A stretch of DNA of 64,000 nt from Mytilus trossulus (GCF_036588685.1 NC_086378.1:47300686-47364685), one strand, 5' to 3'. Positions 23,360 through 35,798 are shown, counted from the first letter of the stretch. The notes: generated by a model not told the origin, from the letters alone. A program made the numbers and translations.

Positions 23360-25096
23360 CTAAAATCTTAAATTATCATGCCATCGACTGTTTTGTGTTT
23401 TAAGAGCATAAATTAAAGAATATATATGTTGATATAATTTGGAGTTGGCTAGTTTGGATGCCCTTTTATGTGCTTGTTCGTTTTCAATGTCCATAATTAT
23501 CTGTTGTGGCTGGTATGTGTCACTACTATTTTCATTTAGATATTTATAGAGGTAGTCGGGTTGGCGTTTGTTATACTGTCCAAGCTGCAAAACATGTATC
23601 CATGAATATTTGTCATCCAGCTTAAAATCATCCACGTAGTCTGTTGTACAACATACGGCCTCAAATAATAGAAAACAAAACCTATAAGAAAAAATAACAA
23701 TAAAAAAGTTTAATATAATTTCAGTTATATGTGAGCATTTTATACGAGGTTAACATAAATGAACTCGACCAAACTTCGTATAGGAAATATCAGTTTTTTT
23801 ACCTATATAAGGTGGTCAAGACATCATTTGTATTACGGAAAACGCTTTCGCTAAAATAAGTTCTGTTCGAGACGTAAACATGCTTAAATTGTACTTTAAA
23901 ACGAATAGATAAGAACGGGATGAAGCGTCAATGACACCCACCAAACAATATCTAGCTCATTTACTTTACATTCAAATTCAGGACGAAAACAAATACAGAA
24001 TATAATATTATGAGTTTTGTGAAGTGGGACGACAAGACGACAAGAAGGAAACGATGTGACCTTGACGTGTAGTAATATTACCAAAAACATGATATAGACT
24101 AACAGTTACTCTATCAATCATTATTAAATTAGAAAAGTCATAAACAATAATGTTTTGATACGTCAGAATACAAGAAACACCGATAACTAAAACACAACAC
24201 TGTTAATACCAAATAATAGGTGCACATTTTTGTGGCAACTGTTGATCATTGGCACATATTATAAGTTAATTATTGCGATTCGAGGAAAAGATGCACACGT
24301 TTAATTCCATCTTCATTTACAATTACGTATAATTCGATCTTCATTTACGACCAGGAGATTTTTTTTTGTGAAAACATTTTCCTTCGTATTTTTTTGCATT
24401 GGAATGACATTACACTTTTGAATTGAATTTGAAAAAAAAACAATTATACTTGTATTACACATTCGGAATGCCTGACTAAAAATTATTTCCTGTTTTGTAG
24501 TATAAATAATCTGTTTTAATTATAGAACGGTAATATGTAACAAACATTCAATTTTAACAGATTACGAGAAGTGCATATAACGAATGTCACCAAATGATAT
24601 AAAGTGTAATGCATAATTTAAAAAGCATGGTTACATCTCGAACAGAACTTATTCTATCGAAAGCGTTTTTCGTAATACAAATGATGTCTTGACCACCTTA
24701 AAAAACATTTGGTCAGCATCAAACATTGTGTGAGTAAAGGTTTATAATGCATTTATATAACGATAGCTGGTTCATATTTGTAGAACCATTTTCTGGGTTC
24801 AGATACTTTTGGAATTTCAAAACGGAAAAAAATGAAGACAATGCAAAATGTATATGCATTATGTTTATTTGAAGGGGAAAATAGTTCAGGAGGCATTTCA
24901 AAACATTTACTTTACACAATTTAATGACGAATGATAGAATGTTTATAGACCTTTATTATCTCAATCAGTTCTAACGGTTACATATTAGGACAAAACAACA
25001 TTTGTTATATTCATATCCATATTTCGAACAATATTCTAAGATGTTTTTCTAACACAATAGGTTAATAACTTACATAAAAATGATCGGGTGAACCAT
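23360..25096 (-). CDS. Peptide gene C: secreted dibasic-processed precursor ending LRF
   Basis: Exon 1 (25096-25074) encodes MVHPIIF plus AT before a GTAAGT donor. Exon 2 (23681-23360) follows a TTCTTATAG acceptor, completes a Met codon and ends in TAG. The precursor has 114 residues, and the leader is finished by exon 2 (FCFLLFEAVCC). The middle is acidic and Gln/Asn-rich. A His-Lys-Arg site lies exactly 33 residues before the end, and the tail ends Asn-Leu-Arg-Phe. In all three paralogues the tail has Leu-Ile at positions 16-17, Leu at 20, Lys or Arg at 21 and Leu-Arg-Phe at 31-33. The sequence before the ATG, after a CAG acceptor at 25120-25122, resembles that of gene B, so the paralogy extends into the 5' UTR. 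Function unknown. Confidence 0.7.
23808..24705. mobile_element. Long-TIR non-autonomous DNA transposon in intron 1 of gene C
   Basis: The left end (from AAGGTGGTCAAGACATCA) is repeated inverted at the right end (TGATGTCTTGACCACCTT). The complementarity extends about 68 bases with few mismatches. The roughly 890-base element has no transposase-like frame. The TSD is unclear. Confidence 0.65.
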
Positions 25097-25122
25097 GCTG
25101 TGCACACACCTTTCCTCACCTG

Positions 25123-28100
25123 AATTGTAAAGAGAACATTGTATGACTTATTTCTTCATTTTTTATGATTGCAAATTTCTTACAACTTGTATATTGTTTC
25201 GATAAACTAGAATTTGTTTGATGTGAGTATGTTTGCTTTACGCCGCATTATCAAAAAAGAAAAAATTACACAGACCCGAATTTGAAAGAAAGCAAGCGTG
25301 CCATATTTCGCTAAATCTTTTTAACTGATGTGCACATTATAATTTGGATTTTCTTGAACCAAAGTTCTTCGATCACTTCATTTTCTGAACAGAATACACG
25401 ATGTGTGCAAATCATAAATACCAGTTCATTAAAGCTTGATATATTTTTCATATTTATTTTCAAACATTATATAATTTCTATATTTAGCTACGCCGATCAG
25501 GTAATTAAATTAATTACAAAAATACAAATTAAGCATATTTTCTTACCATACTATTTATTTTACATTCAGATACGATTCGTCAAATATTTCTGAAAAAAAT
25601 GATAATGCCTTCAAACATCAAATATTTTTGTAGAATGATGATGTCTTAAAAAAATACGTTATGTTCCATATGATTCTGGAGGGAGCAGAACCTATACATA
25701 GTTTATGAAAAGACTAAATAAATTTTTGTTGTATCTTCTGTCATCTTTTAATAGATATATTTTAAATTCGAACCATACTATAATTATATTTAAGTTTTAC
25801 TTACCCCCTCAATCATATAATAAATATTGAAAAAAATTGTGAATCTCTGCTAAATGGAAACTTTTAAAAAGCAAATCGTATTTATATTGACGAGAGAATA
25901 TAAACACAGATTTGACCTGATTACCGAAATGACGTAAATTGGATGTATTTTTACACACAAGACATAAATATATATGATTGTATAACCCCTATCATGAACA
26001 GTATGATGAGAATAAAGCTGTGCGAAAAGGATTGATCTTGTGTGCGAACAGTCATTTATCTTGTCTATTGTCAATTTGCTAACAAGGTCAACGATCTTAA
26101 ACACATACGCATTGTGATTATACTAAACAATGGCTACTATATCTTAATGTACATTCCCCAGCCCACAATGTTTAATGATATGCTTAATTATTGACCTGCT
26201 TATATTTTTCATGTTTTTGAGATCTGAGTAGCCAAAAGTGACCAAACAAATCGATCATTGGTAAAGTCATTATGTAATAAAAACAAGGCGGTTTGAAATA
26301 TTGATTCATTGTTATATGTTGTGAATTTCAACACAGTACAAACTATCATTCTTGTTCTCAGACATTGACTATCGTATTTGAAAGTCAAAATTAGGTTTTT
26401 CTGAAACATTACAAAATTTGTTTGTAACGTGTAGTATAGCAAAATCACGAGAAACGTTAGATATGTTTTTGAAAACATTAAATCATGCACTGATATGCAT
26501 TTATGTGCATCAAGAAATGAAAAAAAAAAATGCGAAGACCCTATTGTTGAACTTTGAAAAAAGTCCAACAATAAACAAAATTGTGACAAGCTGTATTAAT
26601 AGTGTTGTAGGATCTGCCTTGTCTCCAAAGACTCCTATGATATTTCCTTCTTTTAATTTTTAATGTTTTCGTTTTAATTGTTAATGTTTTCGTGTACATG
26701 CCTTTATTTTTACATTTTTAATGTCTATGCTGTCTCTAAATAATGATGTGTCCTGGATAATTTTTACTACAAACTTTCAAATTAAACTATCACTGGTAAC
26801 CCAATTTTAATGTTATACAGTTATTTCGATATGAACCACTCTTAAGAGACCAAACTCTCAGATATCAAATTATTTTATGTCTTTTTAGATTCATACACAT
26901 TGCTTAATTCCGAACGGTTCAGGTCATTTACTTACGGTTAATTTAGATCTGTTCAGTCTATTTGCAGACTTTTCAGTAGTTTATATTTTCATGCACACAA
27001 CAAAATCACCCTGAATCGTCTAAACAGTACTGAATTGACTTCATCTGAATTGTCTGAACAGAACTGAATTTACTGCAGTTAAATTCTCGGACACTTGGCT
27101 GAACGACTGAATATTTATTAATTTATTATTCACACTTTTAAGATGAGGTTAAAGTAAACATTACCGTTTTAAAGCAGGATAAACTGAACATTCAAGATCT
27201 GCATGTCGTGCATTTTTCTGATTGTTTTTAATTGTTTTTATTTCATTCTTTAGATTTCTGTGTAGTGGTATGTTAACTCGTTTGCTTATACCATATCGAG
27301 GTCAGCCGTGTTATGTGTTTTGCCATGGCGTTAAATATTTGTCTTTTCTTATGATTTGTTGAATCCCTACTTGTTGTTACATGTAATATTGTTAATTTAT
27401 TCTGTCTCTTTCAAAAACAAATATTGTCTCAGTTATGTTTTGGATTTATTAATAAGTACCTTTGACATGTAATATATAAATATATTTGGACTGTTAAAAC
27501 TTGCATCACATAAATTGATTGCCTAAATATTTAGTAATACAAACTGATGCGATTTTTGCTGGTATATATAAACAGATACACACAGATGATAAATGTATAC
27601 GAGGTTTAAACCAAGGTCCTTCATATGATATGAATAATTACCCTAGATTGTTATATTTAAATAAAAACAACCTAATAAATCCAGAAATATGCAAAGGAAA
27701 TTGGTCAATCGATCATTAGCGATATTTATGTTGTTTTTAACATTATCGATACGTTCTGCATACATCTTTGACAAATTAAAACAAATATTAATTATCTTTG
27801 CAAACAATTGTCGTGTTCACAAATTTCCAGTCTGCACTAGAAGGATATGTTTCAGTTCTATAGTCATTAATTTAAGAATGCTGCTTGTATTTGTATTTCA
27901 AATCTAATTTGAAATGTGCAAACGTAAAGTGCAAAACTATCGAATTTAAAAGTTTCTACAGTGATGTTACAAGCACTTCTTAATAATTTGCAACAGGAGT
28001 AATTAGTTCTGAGCCATGGCCTACACAAAATGTATTAGTACTTGTAATTATAATATATTTAAAATCTTTTTTTATCTTTAAATATCCAAGTTGAAGAAAA

Positions 28101-28190
28101 TGGTAGTTTGTACTTTTAATTTACTAGAAATGGACCAATAAAAAAGATGAAAATTCATCACATATAAAAATGAGGTTCTTGTATTAAATT
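25123..28190. other. Intergenic, no gene recognised
   Basis: Separates the minus-strand peptide array from the plus-strand FREP gene. Overlapping frames at 26209-26589 (minus) and 26418-26663 (plus) are AT-rich, lack homology and cannot both be real. A stretch near 26930-27110 has repeated CTGAA/TTCAG words. The 5' parts of both flanking transcription units presumably lie here. Confidence 0.4.
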
Positions 28191-28207
28191 TGGCATATTT
28201 TAATTTA

Positions 28208-31200
28208 ATGTTAAGCAACATGTTGACCCGTCTTATATTATTTATCTCTTTCACTTTTTTTGTCTTCGCAAACGGCTTAAACATAAGATTACAGAAGGAA
28301 AAGTTTGCAATTGAAGAGGATAAAGCAATTCCTTCAACTAAAGCAACAATTGGAGAAATGAAAGATGTCTCACACATATTTTGTGCAAGCTGGTGTGCAG
28401 GATATCTAACCTGCTGCTCTGCAAGTTTTGACAAATCAACAAAGCAATGTATGTTATACTCTTGTTGTATATCGGAAACAGAACTATCGGCAAACAGAAC
28501 TTTCATCCGAAAATTACCATACAAGTTTACAGGTTTGTTTTAAAGTTAACATTAAAAACAGTTGATGGACACATGTTTATACTTTAAAAAAGAACTGAGA
28601 TTTCGTAACAGTTTTTTTAATTTATTTTTGACGGCAATATATCAAGGGTAATCGTAATAGTAGCAGGGTATGTTTTCATTTCATTGTTTTGAGTTCTGTT
28701 GAATAATAATTTACGAATTTGAATATATCTTAAGGTAGGATAAACAACATTTACCAATGCGCTTATTCAGTGATGCCTAAAACTTGAAAAGCATTTTCCT
28801 GATCAAACAAGTATTTTTAAGGGGTGACACATGTAAAGAAATGTCTATTTACCCTTCCGGAGCACATGTAATGGTCTCCAGTTTATTGGTGGATTTAACT
28901 TGTTATGTTCTAAATTAGTTTATGGTATTTTTTTTAATTACGATGCTGTAGTGTCCTTTAGACCTGTAATATTTGAATTTTCCCTTTAATGCATGTTGAA
29001 TTCCGCTCCTATTTTGATAGGCAATGAAAAAAAAAACCTTAAAGATGTTAATTTAGGTAATACTTGTGTGTGAACTGGAATGATAGTTATATGTTTTTTT
29101 TTAAATTCACGTATGTATAGATTTCTGTTTGCTCAACCAGTCTTTTCAGATCAATCCTCATCCGATACGTTCGTGATTAAAATATTTAAGTGCATATGGT
29201 TAAAGCACCAAGCATTCTAAAGTGTAGCATATATATTATCTGAAGTTTTACTCTTGCCTATGGAAGTCGAAACTTTAAATAAAAACTATTACATACTTTT
29301 ATGAACTTGAAATCTCCATACAAATCATTTTGTTTACCTTATACTAGTATTAAACATGTTAAAGCACAGTATATACAATACATTGGACAAATATACTATT
29401 GCCGCTGAAAAAAAAATAACATTCCTTTGATATATTTGCATGTATGTACTCGATTACCTACACAAATGTTCCTATAAAGGACCGTTGCAATAACTCTATG
29501 TGGGGTTAAGTTATGGCATATAACATGTCTTATTTTGGTCCCAATCCAATATACCCTAATTTTCATTAGGCATTGCAAATTATTCATCACTCAACCTGTT
29601 TGATCCCTGTATTGTATGACATACGTATTATATTAATGCATAATTTGTTCTTTTCCACTGGACGAAAAGCAAACAAATATCTAAAAATAAATAATCTTCA
29701 TTTCTACCAGGATGAATGCCAACCAAAATTTATGGAATACACATTTAACCGCATAGCAACGCTAGAACAAAATTAAGAAAGCAACATTTGTTTATGACTT
29801 CTGCGGTTAAAAATGTGAAGCTACATTTGCAAAATTTACTATCGTGAAATATTTAAAGCTTATGTATGTGCGGTCATCATAATTTATAGTCCACTATAAT
29901 CGTACTATATATAAGAAATGTTGAATAAACAAGCGATATATTCAGTTTGGTAATCATTTATTTCTCTTTATCTAAATAAGATAAATAACCTTGTTATGTA
30001 CTGTTTTGGGCAATCTGTTTGGTTTTCTTTAGCTATGTTTTACCTAATAGTATATCAATATTTGTTTTTAAGTTTTACTATTTACTCATTGTACAAGTAT
30101 CTGATATTTATGTTTTTGTTTTGCGATAAGCTTACAAATTACGTATTTATCTTATTCCAGATATATTTCATGACTGTAGTGACATTCCAGAGGGAAGCGC
30201 AAGTGGAACTTATACGATGTATCATAGAAATGGATCTTTTGATGCCTACTGTGATATGACGACTGATGGCAAATGGACGGTATATTTCAATTGACAACTA
30301 TAGATAGAGTATTGAATGTATTGATACACTATAGATTTCATATTGCAGATTTATAAATAACTTCCTGTACGAATTAAAGCAACACTGATGTTAATATCAA
30401 GGTTTTATAACTAATCATAACAAGTAATTCTTGGTTGATCAGGACTTACGGGTTTGATTAAAAAAAATGACAGTTTGCAACATGCACATGACTTTAGTCA
30501 ATAGTTATCAAATGTACCAGGATTATAATTTAGTACGCCAGTAACCGATCATTAGGTCATAATGTATTTTACAAATACAATGTGGCCTCGATAAGAATTT
30601 TAGGATGTATTTATGAAAAAAAACAAATAATAAATGGCATACAAATTTTAATAACAAAATAGCAAATTATTATTTACAGTTTGAATATAATACAATAATG
30701 TGTGTCGATCAGTTGTCAAATCCAAAAAAAAATCTCGTGGTTTAAGTAACTACATAAGGAAAATATGAACGAACTAGAATACGGAATGTACTCAAACGCA
30801 GTACATTCTGAAGATATTGATAATAAAGATAAAGGAAAGTCTTATACAAGAAAATGCATGTACACTTATTTTATAGTACAACTAAGCTATTCAATTATCT
30901 AAAACCTATTTAACTTTTTTGTTTTAGATATGAAGTATTGTGTGACTTAACCATATAATAGCAAAGGTTCAGTTGGTATTTTTATTGTATAATAAAATTA
31001 AATAATAAAATTCGTACTAATAACGCAAAACACTCGGTTTAAAAGCAATAAATTAAAAAAAACAGTTAATGAACAAATATTGCAATGAATATCAGATGAT
31101 TGAAGAATTTCATGCTTTTTCACAAATTATGTACATGATTGTAATGAAAATGTGCGGAAAGTGGTCATAAGAAATTAATGTATACAATTACTTCAGTCGT

Positions 31201-34200
31201 TAGAATCAGATTGTAGTGACACTGCAACATTCGTATTTCTACATTATTAGGTTATACAAAAAAGGTTAGATGGGACTACAGATTTCTACAGAAATTGGCA
31301 AGAATATAAACAAGGTTTTGGAAATGTCAACTGTGAATACGGGTTAGGTTGGTTAACTTTTTAATTTACATGTTTTTCTTTTTCTAACAAATGTGCTACA
31401 TAAACATTAAATTGAGACTGGAAATAGGAATGTGTCAACGAGACAACATCCTGACCATATAACAGACAACAGGTACATATATGTATGCGTTGTCTGATGT
31501 TGAACACATGCTAATGCATTACAACAACTGATGTATTGTATTTATAAAAGGGACAAATGTTTGCACCTGTCCTAAGTCAGGAATCTGATGTACAGTAGTT
31601 GTCGTTTGTTTATGTAATATATACGTGTTTCTCGTTTCTCGTTTTGTTTATATAGATTAGACCGTTGGTTTTCCCGTTTGAATGGTTTTTCACTAGTAAT
31701 TTCGGGGCCCTTTATAGCTTGTTGTTCGGTGTGAGCCAAGGCTCCGTGTTGAAGGACGTACTTTAACCTATAATGGTTTACTTTTTAAATTGTTATTTGG
31801 ATGGAGAGTTGTCTCATTGGCACTCACACCACATCTTCCTATATCTAAGATATATAAATCTGATAAATTGGCACTTTATAGCTTACATCTACATCGTTTG
31901 ATTTCGAATAGATAATTGTCTGAATGACAGTGGCTCATATATTTTCTTTTTTGCTAATAAGTACAAAAAAACTATCAAAATAACACCAACCCCTCTATGT
32001 AAAGAATTGGCAATACAACCCCACTAACAAGGTGAAGTGATATCTTGTGCAAAGAATTGAACACCTGGATTTGCCGTTGTTTGTTAAACTTTGAGTAATA
32101 TTAAAACGTGATTGTTACGACAAGTGGAACATATTCATAGTCATCTATAAATAAAGGCAACATCAGTTTTGGAATTCAATAAATTAAATCATTTAGACAA
32201 ATCAAGGTAAAGTATAAAACTGAGGGAATTGCATGAATATCAAAATGAGCAAGACATGTGCGCTTGTGAATGTTTACACTAAATGTTCTTCATCATATGG
32301 TGTTAGCCTTATAAATATCATTTTCAGCGGGGTTATAGTGAAGACAATGACATTTCATAACTAACTATATTGTCACTATTAAAAATTGGCTGATCGATAT
32401 GACGTGTGTGTGTCTCAACTTGCTAGGACATGGAATAATAAAGTAATTTTAATTATTTCAACATGTTTACTGAATGTAGATTCACATGGCGGTGATTCAC
32501 GAAAAGCAAGAAATGCTGACCATGTCGAAGCATTCATATTCGTTTATTAGTTTTTATGATTCAGTCCGGGATTTTTAACTTGGTAGTAGTTTTTTTAAGA
32601 TTTAGACACCGTTAAACTGCAGCTGTCTAAATCAAACACTAGGGTTGTCTTTCGGTAAGAATCGATTTTTTCTTGTGAAATTTACATACAAAAGGTCAAA
32701 AATTATCAATGTTTTTATTTTCAATGTTCGAAATTCGCCTTTTAATTTTGTTGGCTTCCTATTGCTGAAACTTTTGTCATCCCTGTATTTGCTTTTATAC
32801 AGTTGTTTTTGTTTTCGCTTTTTTATTGTAGCCATTGTTCTTTAGTAATTCTTTGATATTTGTTTTGCATGTAATTTTGTGTCTTTTACGCTTATTAAAC
32901 ACCTTGGAAACCTGATTAAAATTGGACACTACGACAAGGTAAACAGCTACAAATTTATCAAGTGTTAGTATCTATATAAAAAAAATCATGTTTTAATATG
33001 AGTAACAAATTTTGAACGTCTACATAAAGTATTTAGATGATTAAAAAATACGACCAATAAAAACAGTATATAAACGTTATGCGTAAAAAGCGCTATTTTC
33101 CCTGATAAACTATATTTATTAGAAACGATCAAAATCAATAAATTAAACATGCAAACAATGATGTGTAAGAAATGCACCATGTGTAGAGCTATGTAGTACG
33201 CCGCTAGATTAAAACTGACGTGGAAAGGTAACACATGCCAGCCGACAGCTCTTTTTTTGTGTGGTCTAGCGGGACGGCTGCAGTGCAGGCGATTTGGTGT
33301 CACGATATCACAGTAGCATGGGTTCGAATCCCGGCGAGGGAAGAACCAAAAATTTGCGAAAGCAAATTTACAGATCTAACATTGTTGGGTTGATGTTTGG
33401 ACGAGTTGTATATACATTATGTACACAGCCATGTATCACCATCATTGATGGCGATCCAATGGATACATCTGTTGTAGAGTTGTCACTGACTCAGACGTAC
33501 TTATATATATATATATATATATATACAATACTATGCAATTGAAAGTAAGGTCGAGTTTGCCTGGAGCATTTGAAACCATCTAAGTTAGTAATTTTAAAAC
33601 GGACAATTTGATAACAGTATGTCATAAATACTGCCAGTGTTGTATATATTCAAAACTGAGATTTTCGTCATTGAACTACGTTTATGACAATAATTTTAAT
33701 GTATAAAAAACTCAGACTTACATAACAAGAAATGTTTTAGTCTGAATACAAAAACAAATTTGTAAAAAATCAATTAAGTGCCTCGCTTTGTTGTCACTAA
33801 TAAATTACGGTTGCAATTATGTTTGCTTAAATGTCTGTTATGTTTCTTATTCTGGTATGGCTCGTGATGCTTTAGTTTTATGTTGTGTTTTGTATAATTG
33901 TTTTTGTCTTAGGTTTTTTTTTAACCATGGCATTAAATACAGGTCCAACTGGTTTTTTTTTATTGTCGATTATCCAACGTGGTATGTATGTATATCAAAC
34001 ATTTTTATGTTCTCTCTATCCAAATAGTTCTTATTTAAAGGAATTCTTCCTTAGAAATGACATTTGAAAAAGATCTCATAAAACAAGTGTATGTGTATCT
34101 TTATATTCCATTGAATGAAGACAAGTTTTCAACAGTTTTATTTCGAGAACATATACATGTAGCATGTTTAGAATAATTTGAGATACAAAATAAGACAGGA

Positions 34201-35798
34201 AATATGATTATTTTCAGGAAACGATAATTTGCATAATATCCTGTCAACAAAAGACTACACGCTCAGAATTGACCTCCAGGATTGGAACAATGAGACACGA
34301 TACGCTGAGTATGACACATTCTTTATCGGAAATGAAACGACCTACTATAAACTAACTATAGGTGATTATAATGGAACTGTCGGTATGTGCCATTCATGTT
34401 AAGAATTTAAAAAAAATCAGTATTCTATTAGAGAACATTTATAGTCTAGATATAAACTGTTTTGGTATATTTTTCATTCTTTACAAATCACATCAAACTT
34501 TTCAGAGAACTTCACAATATTGTCTGTATAGATCGCACTCAAAAATCAACAAGTTGTCAAGTACGTCGTTTCCAGAATGCAAATGTATTTCAATAACATA
34601 GTTTAAAAAAGTTTTAGCTTATCAGGTAAAGTCATACACTATATTAGACTTTTTAAAATCTGAAATGGAACACCTGGTATATCGTTACTGAACATGAATT
34701 CACATGGCGAATGATGCATGCATACCAGGAGATGCTAACCTTGTAAATACAACCGATATCGTACCTTTGTTAAGTTCCTCCTGTTTGCTTAATTAATGAA
34801 AAACAATTTTGGAACGAATGAATGAAATGAAATTCCACAGAATAAGAAAATCGTCTAGTATGATATATTTTGTATGACATGAAATAATCATAGGAATTCA
34901 TTGCGAACTTGCAAATACCTGAACATTATCATTTCAACAAGAGATCAATTCATAGTTTTTCGATATGAAATCAGTTTATTTCACTACATTTTGGATTGAC
35001 ATGCATTCATAAAAGTATCCCATTTTCTTTTGGTGATGAGCCAAGGGTTAATAATTGTTTGCTTCCTTAATCATTTTACTCCTTGTATACTCAGCTGTAA
35101 TTAATAGACTGTCAAAATGTACCACAAGATAATTTTTGGCTTGCCGTTTTCACCTTTTATATTTAACAGTGCTAATGTATCAATTGGGAGTAGATTTAAG
35201 CATGAGCGTATGTCCAATCTGTCGTAAATAAACGTAGCGTATCCACTATAATCGCATCAATTTGCTCTCATACTTTAAAGTTATATGAGAAGATTGAAGC
35301 TTTAGTTTGCAGACTAATAAATATTTGCCTATAATGGTTTTCCGATTTAAAAATTTGTCAAATTATGTATTATGTGATAATATCAAAGATTTCTATTTAT
35401 CTCAAATTCCGACATTCACCCCCTATATCAGCAATATTTATAATACCTCTGTTCATTGCCAATCGTGTTCACAAGTTTTGGTATCAGTAAACATAGTACA
35501 TATACTACTATTTCAAATAATTTTAGGAGACAGCATACTTTCCCCTTCTCGAGAACGTCGCACAATAAATGGTATGGCTTTCTCTACTTTCGATTCTGAC
35601 AACGACAATGACACACTTAATTGCGCTTTAGATTATGAACACGCTGGGTGGTGGTTCAATGGATGTACAGATACAAACCTTAACGGAATTTACTATAATG
35701 GCGGCGTGGTGAACAAAGATGGAATGTATTGGAAAGCGTGGTATGGTTCTGATTATTCACTTAAAACTGTTGCTATGAAAATCAGACCAAAATTCTGA
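28208..35798 (+). CDS. Fibrinogen-related protein (FREP) lectin, five exons
   Basis: Exons are 28208-28532, 30161-30279, 31251-31347, 34218-34382 and 35527-35798. All are bounded by AG/GT and joined in phases 1, 0, 1, 1. The product is 325 residues, or 321 if the second ATG (28220) is used; that one gives the cleaner leader ([19 protein letters not shown]). The open frame reaches 28190, but that codon is TTG. Exon 1 also encodes a Cys-rich, PAN/apple-like segment (about residues 55-100). Exons 2-5 form a fibrinogen domain: DCSDIP, AYCDM and [25 protein letters not shown] and YDTFFIG; then the calcium-site motif [26 protein letters not shown] and KIRPKF. Such secreted lectins bind acetylated sugars on microbes. 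Exon 3 has an extra Cys where the family has NLxGEFWLG. An ATTAAA at 36079-36084 may be the poly(A) signal. Confidence 0.85.
30508..30540 (-). repeat. Truncated hammerhead-element tail in FREP intron 2
   Basis: On the minus strand the match to the dispersed element begins at TGGCGTAC, the base after the predicted hammerhead cleavage site, and runs through the TATAATCCTGGTAC tail. Everything 5' of the cleavage site is absent. Confidence 0.5.
31558..31850 (+). repeat. Dispersed repeat family B, inverted copy
   Basis: Nearly the full reverse complement of 7295-7625, ending at CACCACATCTTCCTATATC. It includes the CCTGTCCTAAGTCAGG hairpin and the GGGGCCCTTTATAGCTTG block. Confidence 0.65.
33259..33530 (+). 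mobile_element. tRNA-derived SINE
   Basis: Pol III promoter boxes are visible: an A-box-like TGGTCTAGCGGG at 33262-33273 and a perfect B box GGTTCGAATCC at 33321-33331, about 60 bases apart. They are followed by a non-tRNA body and an AT dinucleotide run at 33502-33527. The head does not fold as a complete tRNA. The layout resembles molluscan tRNA-headed SINEs; the exact family cannot be named without a search. Confidence 0.65.

Larger units (their letters stand above)
31348..34217 (+). other. FREP intron 3, carrying repeat insertions
   Basis: A 2.9 kb phase-1 intron. It holds an inverted copy of repeat family B (31558-31850), the tRNA-type SINE (33259-33530) and a fragment of a retroelement tail near 33880-33980. 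No further exon is seen. Confidence 0.6.

Noticed and set aside
12300-23681. Genes A-C as RFamide or NPY/NPF-type neuropeptide precursors
   Set aside because: The LRF ends at the stop codon with no Gly to donate an amide and no basic site after it, and the NPY-type Pro and Tyr pattern is missing. The dibasic processing idea is kept, the RFamide label is not.
26209-26663. Overlapping 126-codon (minus) and 81-codon (plus) frames
   Set aside because: AT-rich composition, no leader, domain or splice context, and mutually exclusive overlap. Chance frames.
28190-28207. FREP start at 28190
   Set aside because: The codon there is TTG. The ATGs at 28208 and 28220 are the credible starts, and the second gives the better signal peptide.
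28078-28524. 148-codon minus-strand frame opposite FREP exon 1
   Set aside because: Antisense shadow of the real exon; no independent support.
33259-33345. Functional tRNA gene
   Set aside because: A and B boxes are present but the sequence does not close an acceptor stem or anticodon arm, and a SINE body follows.
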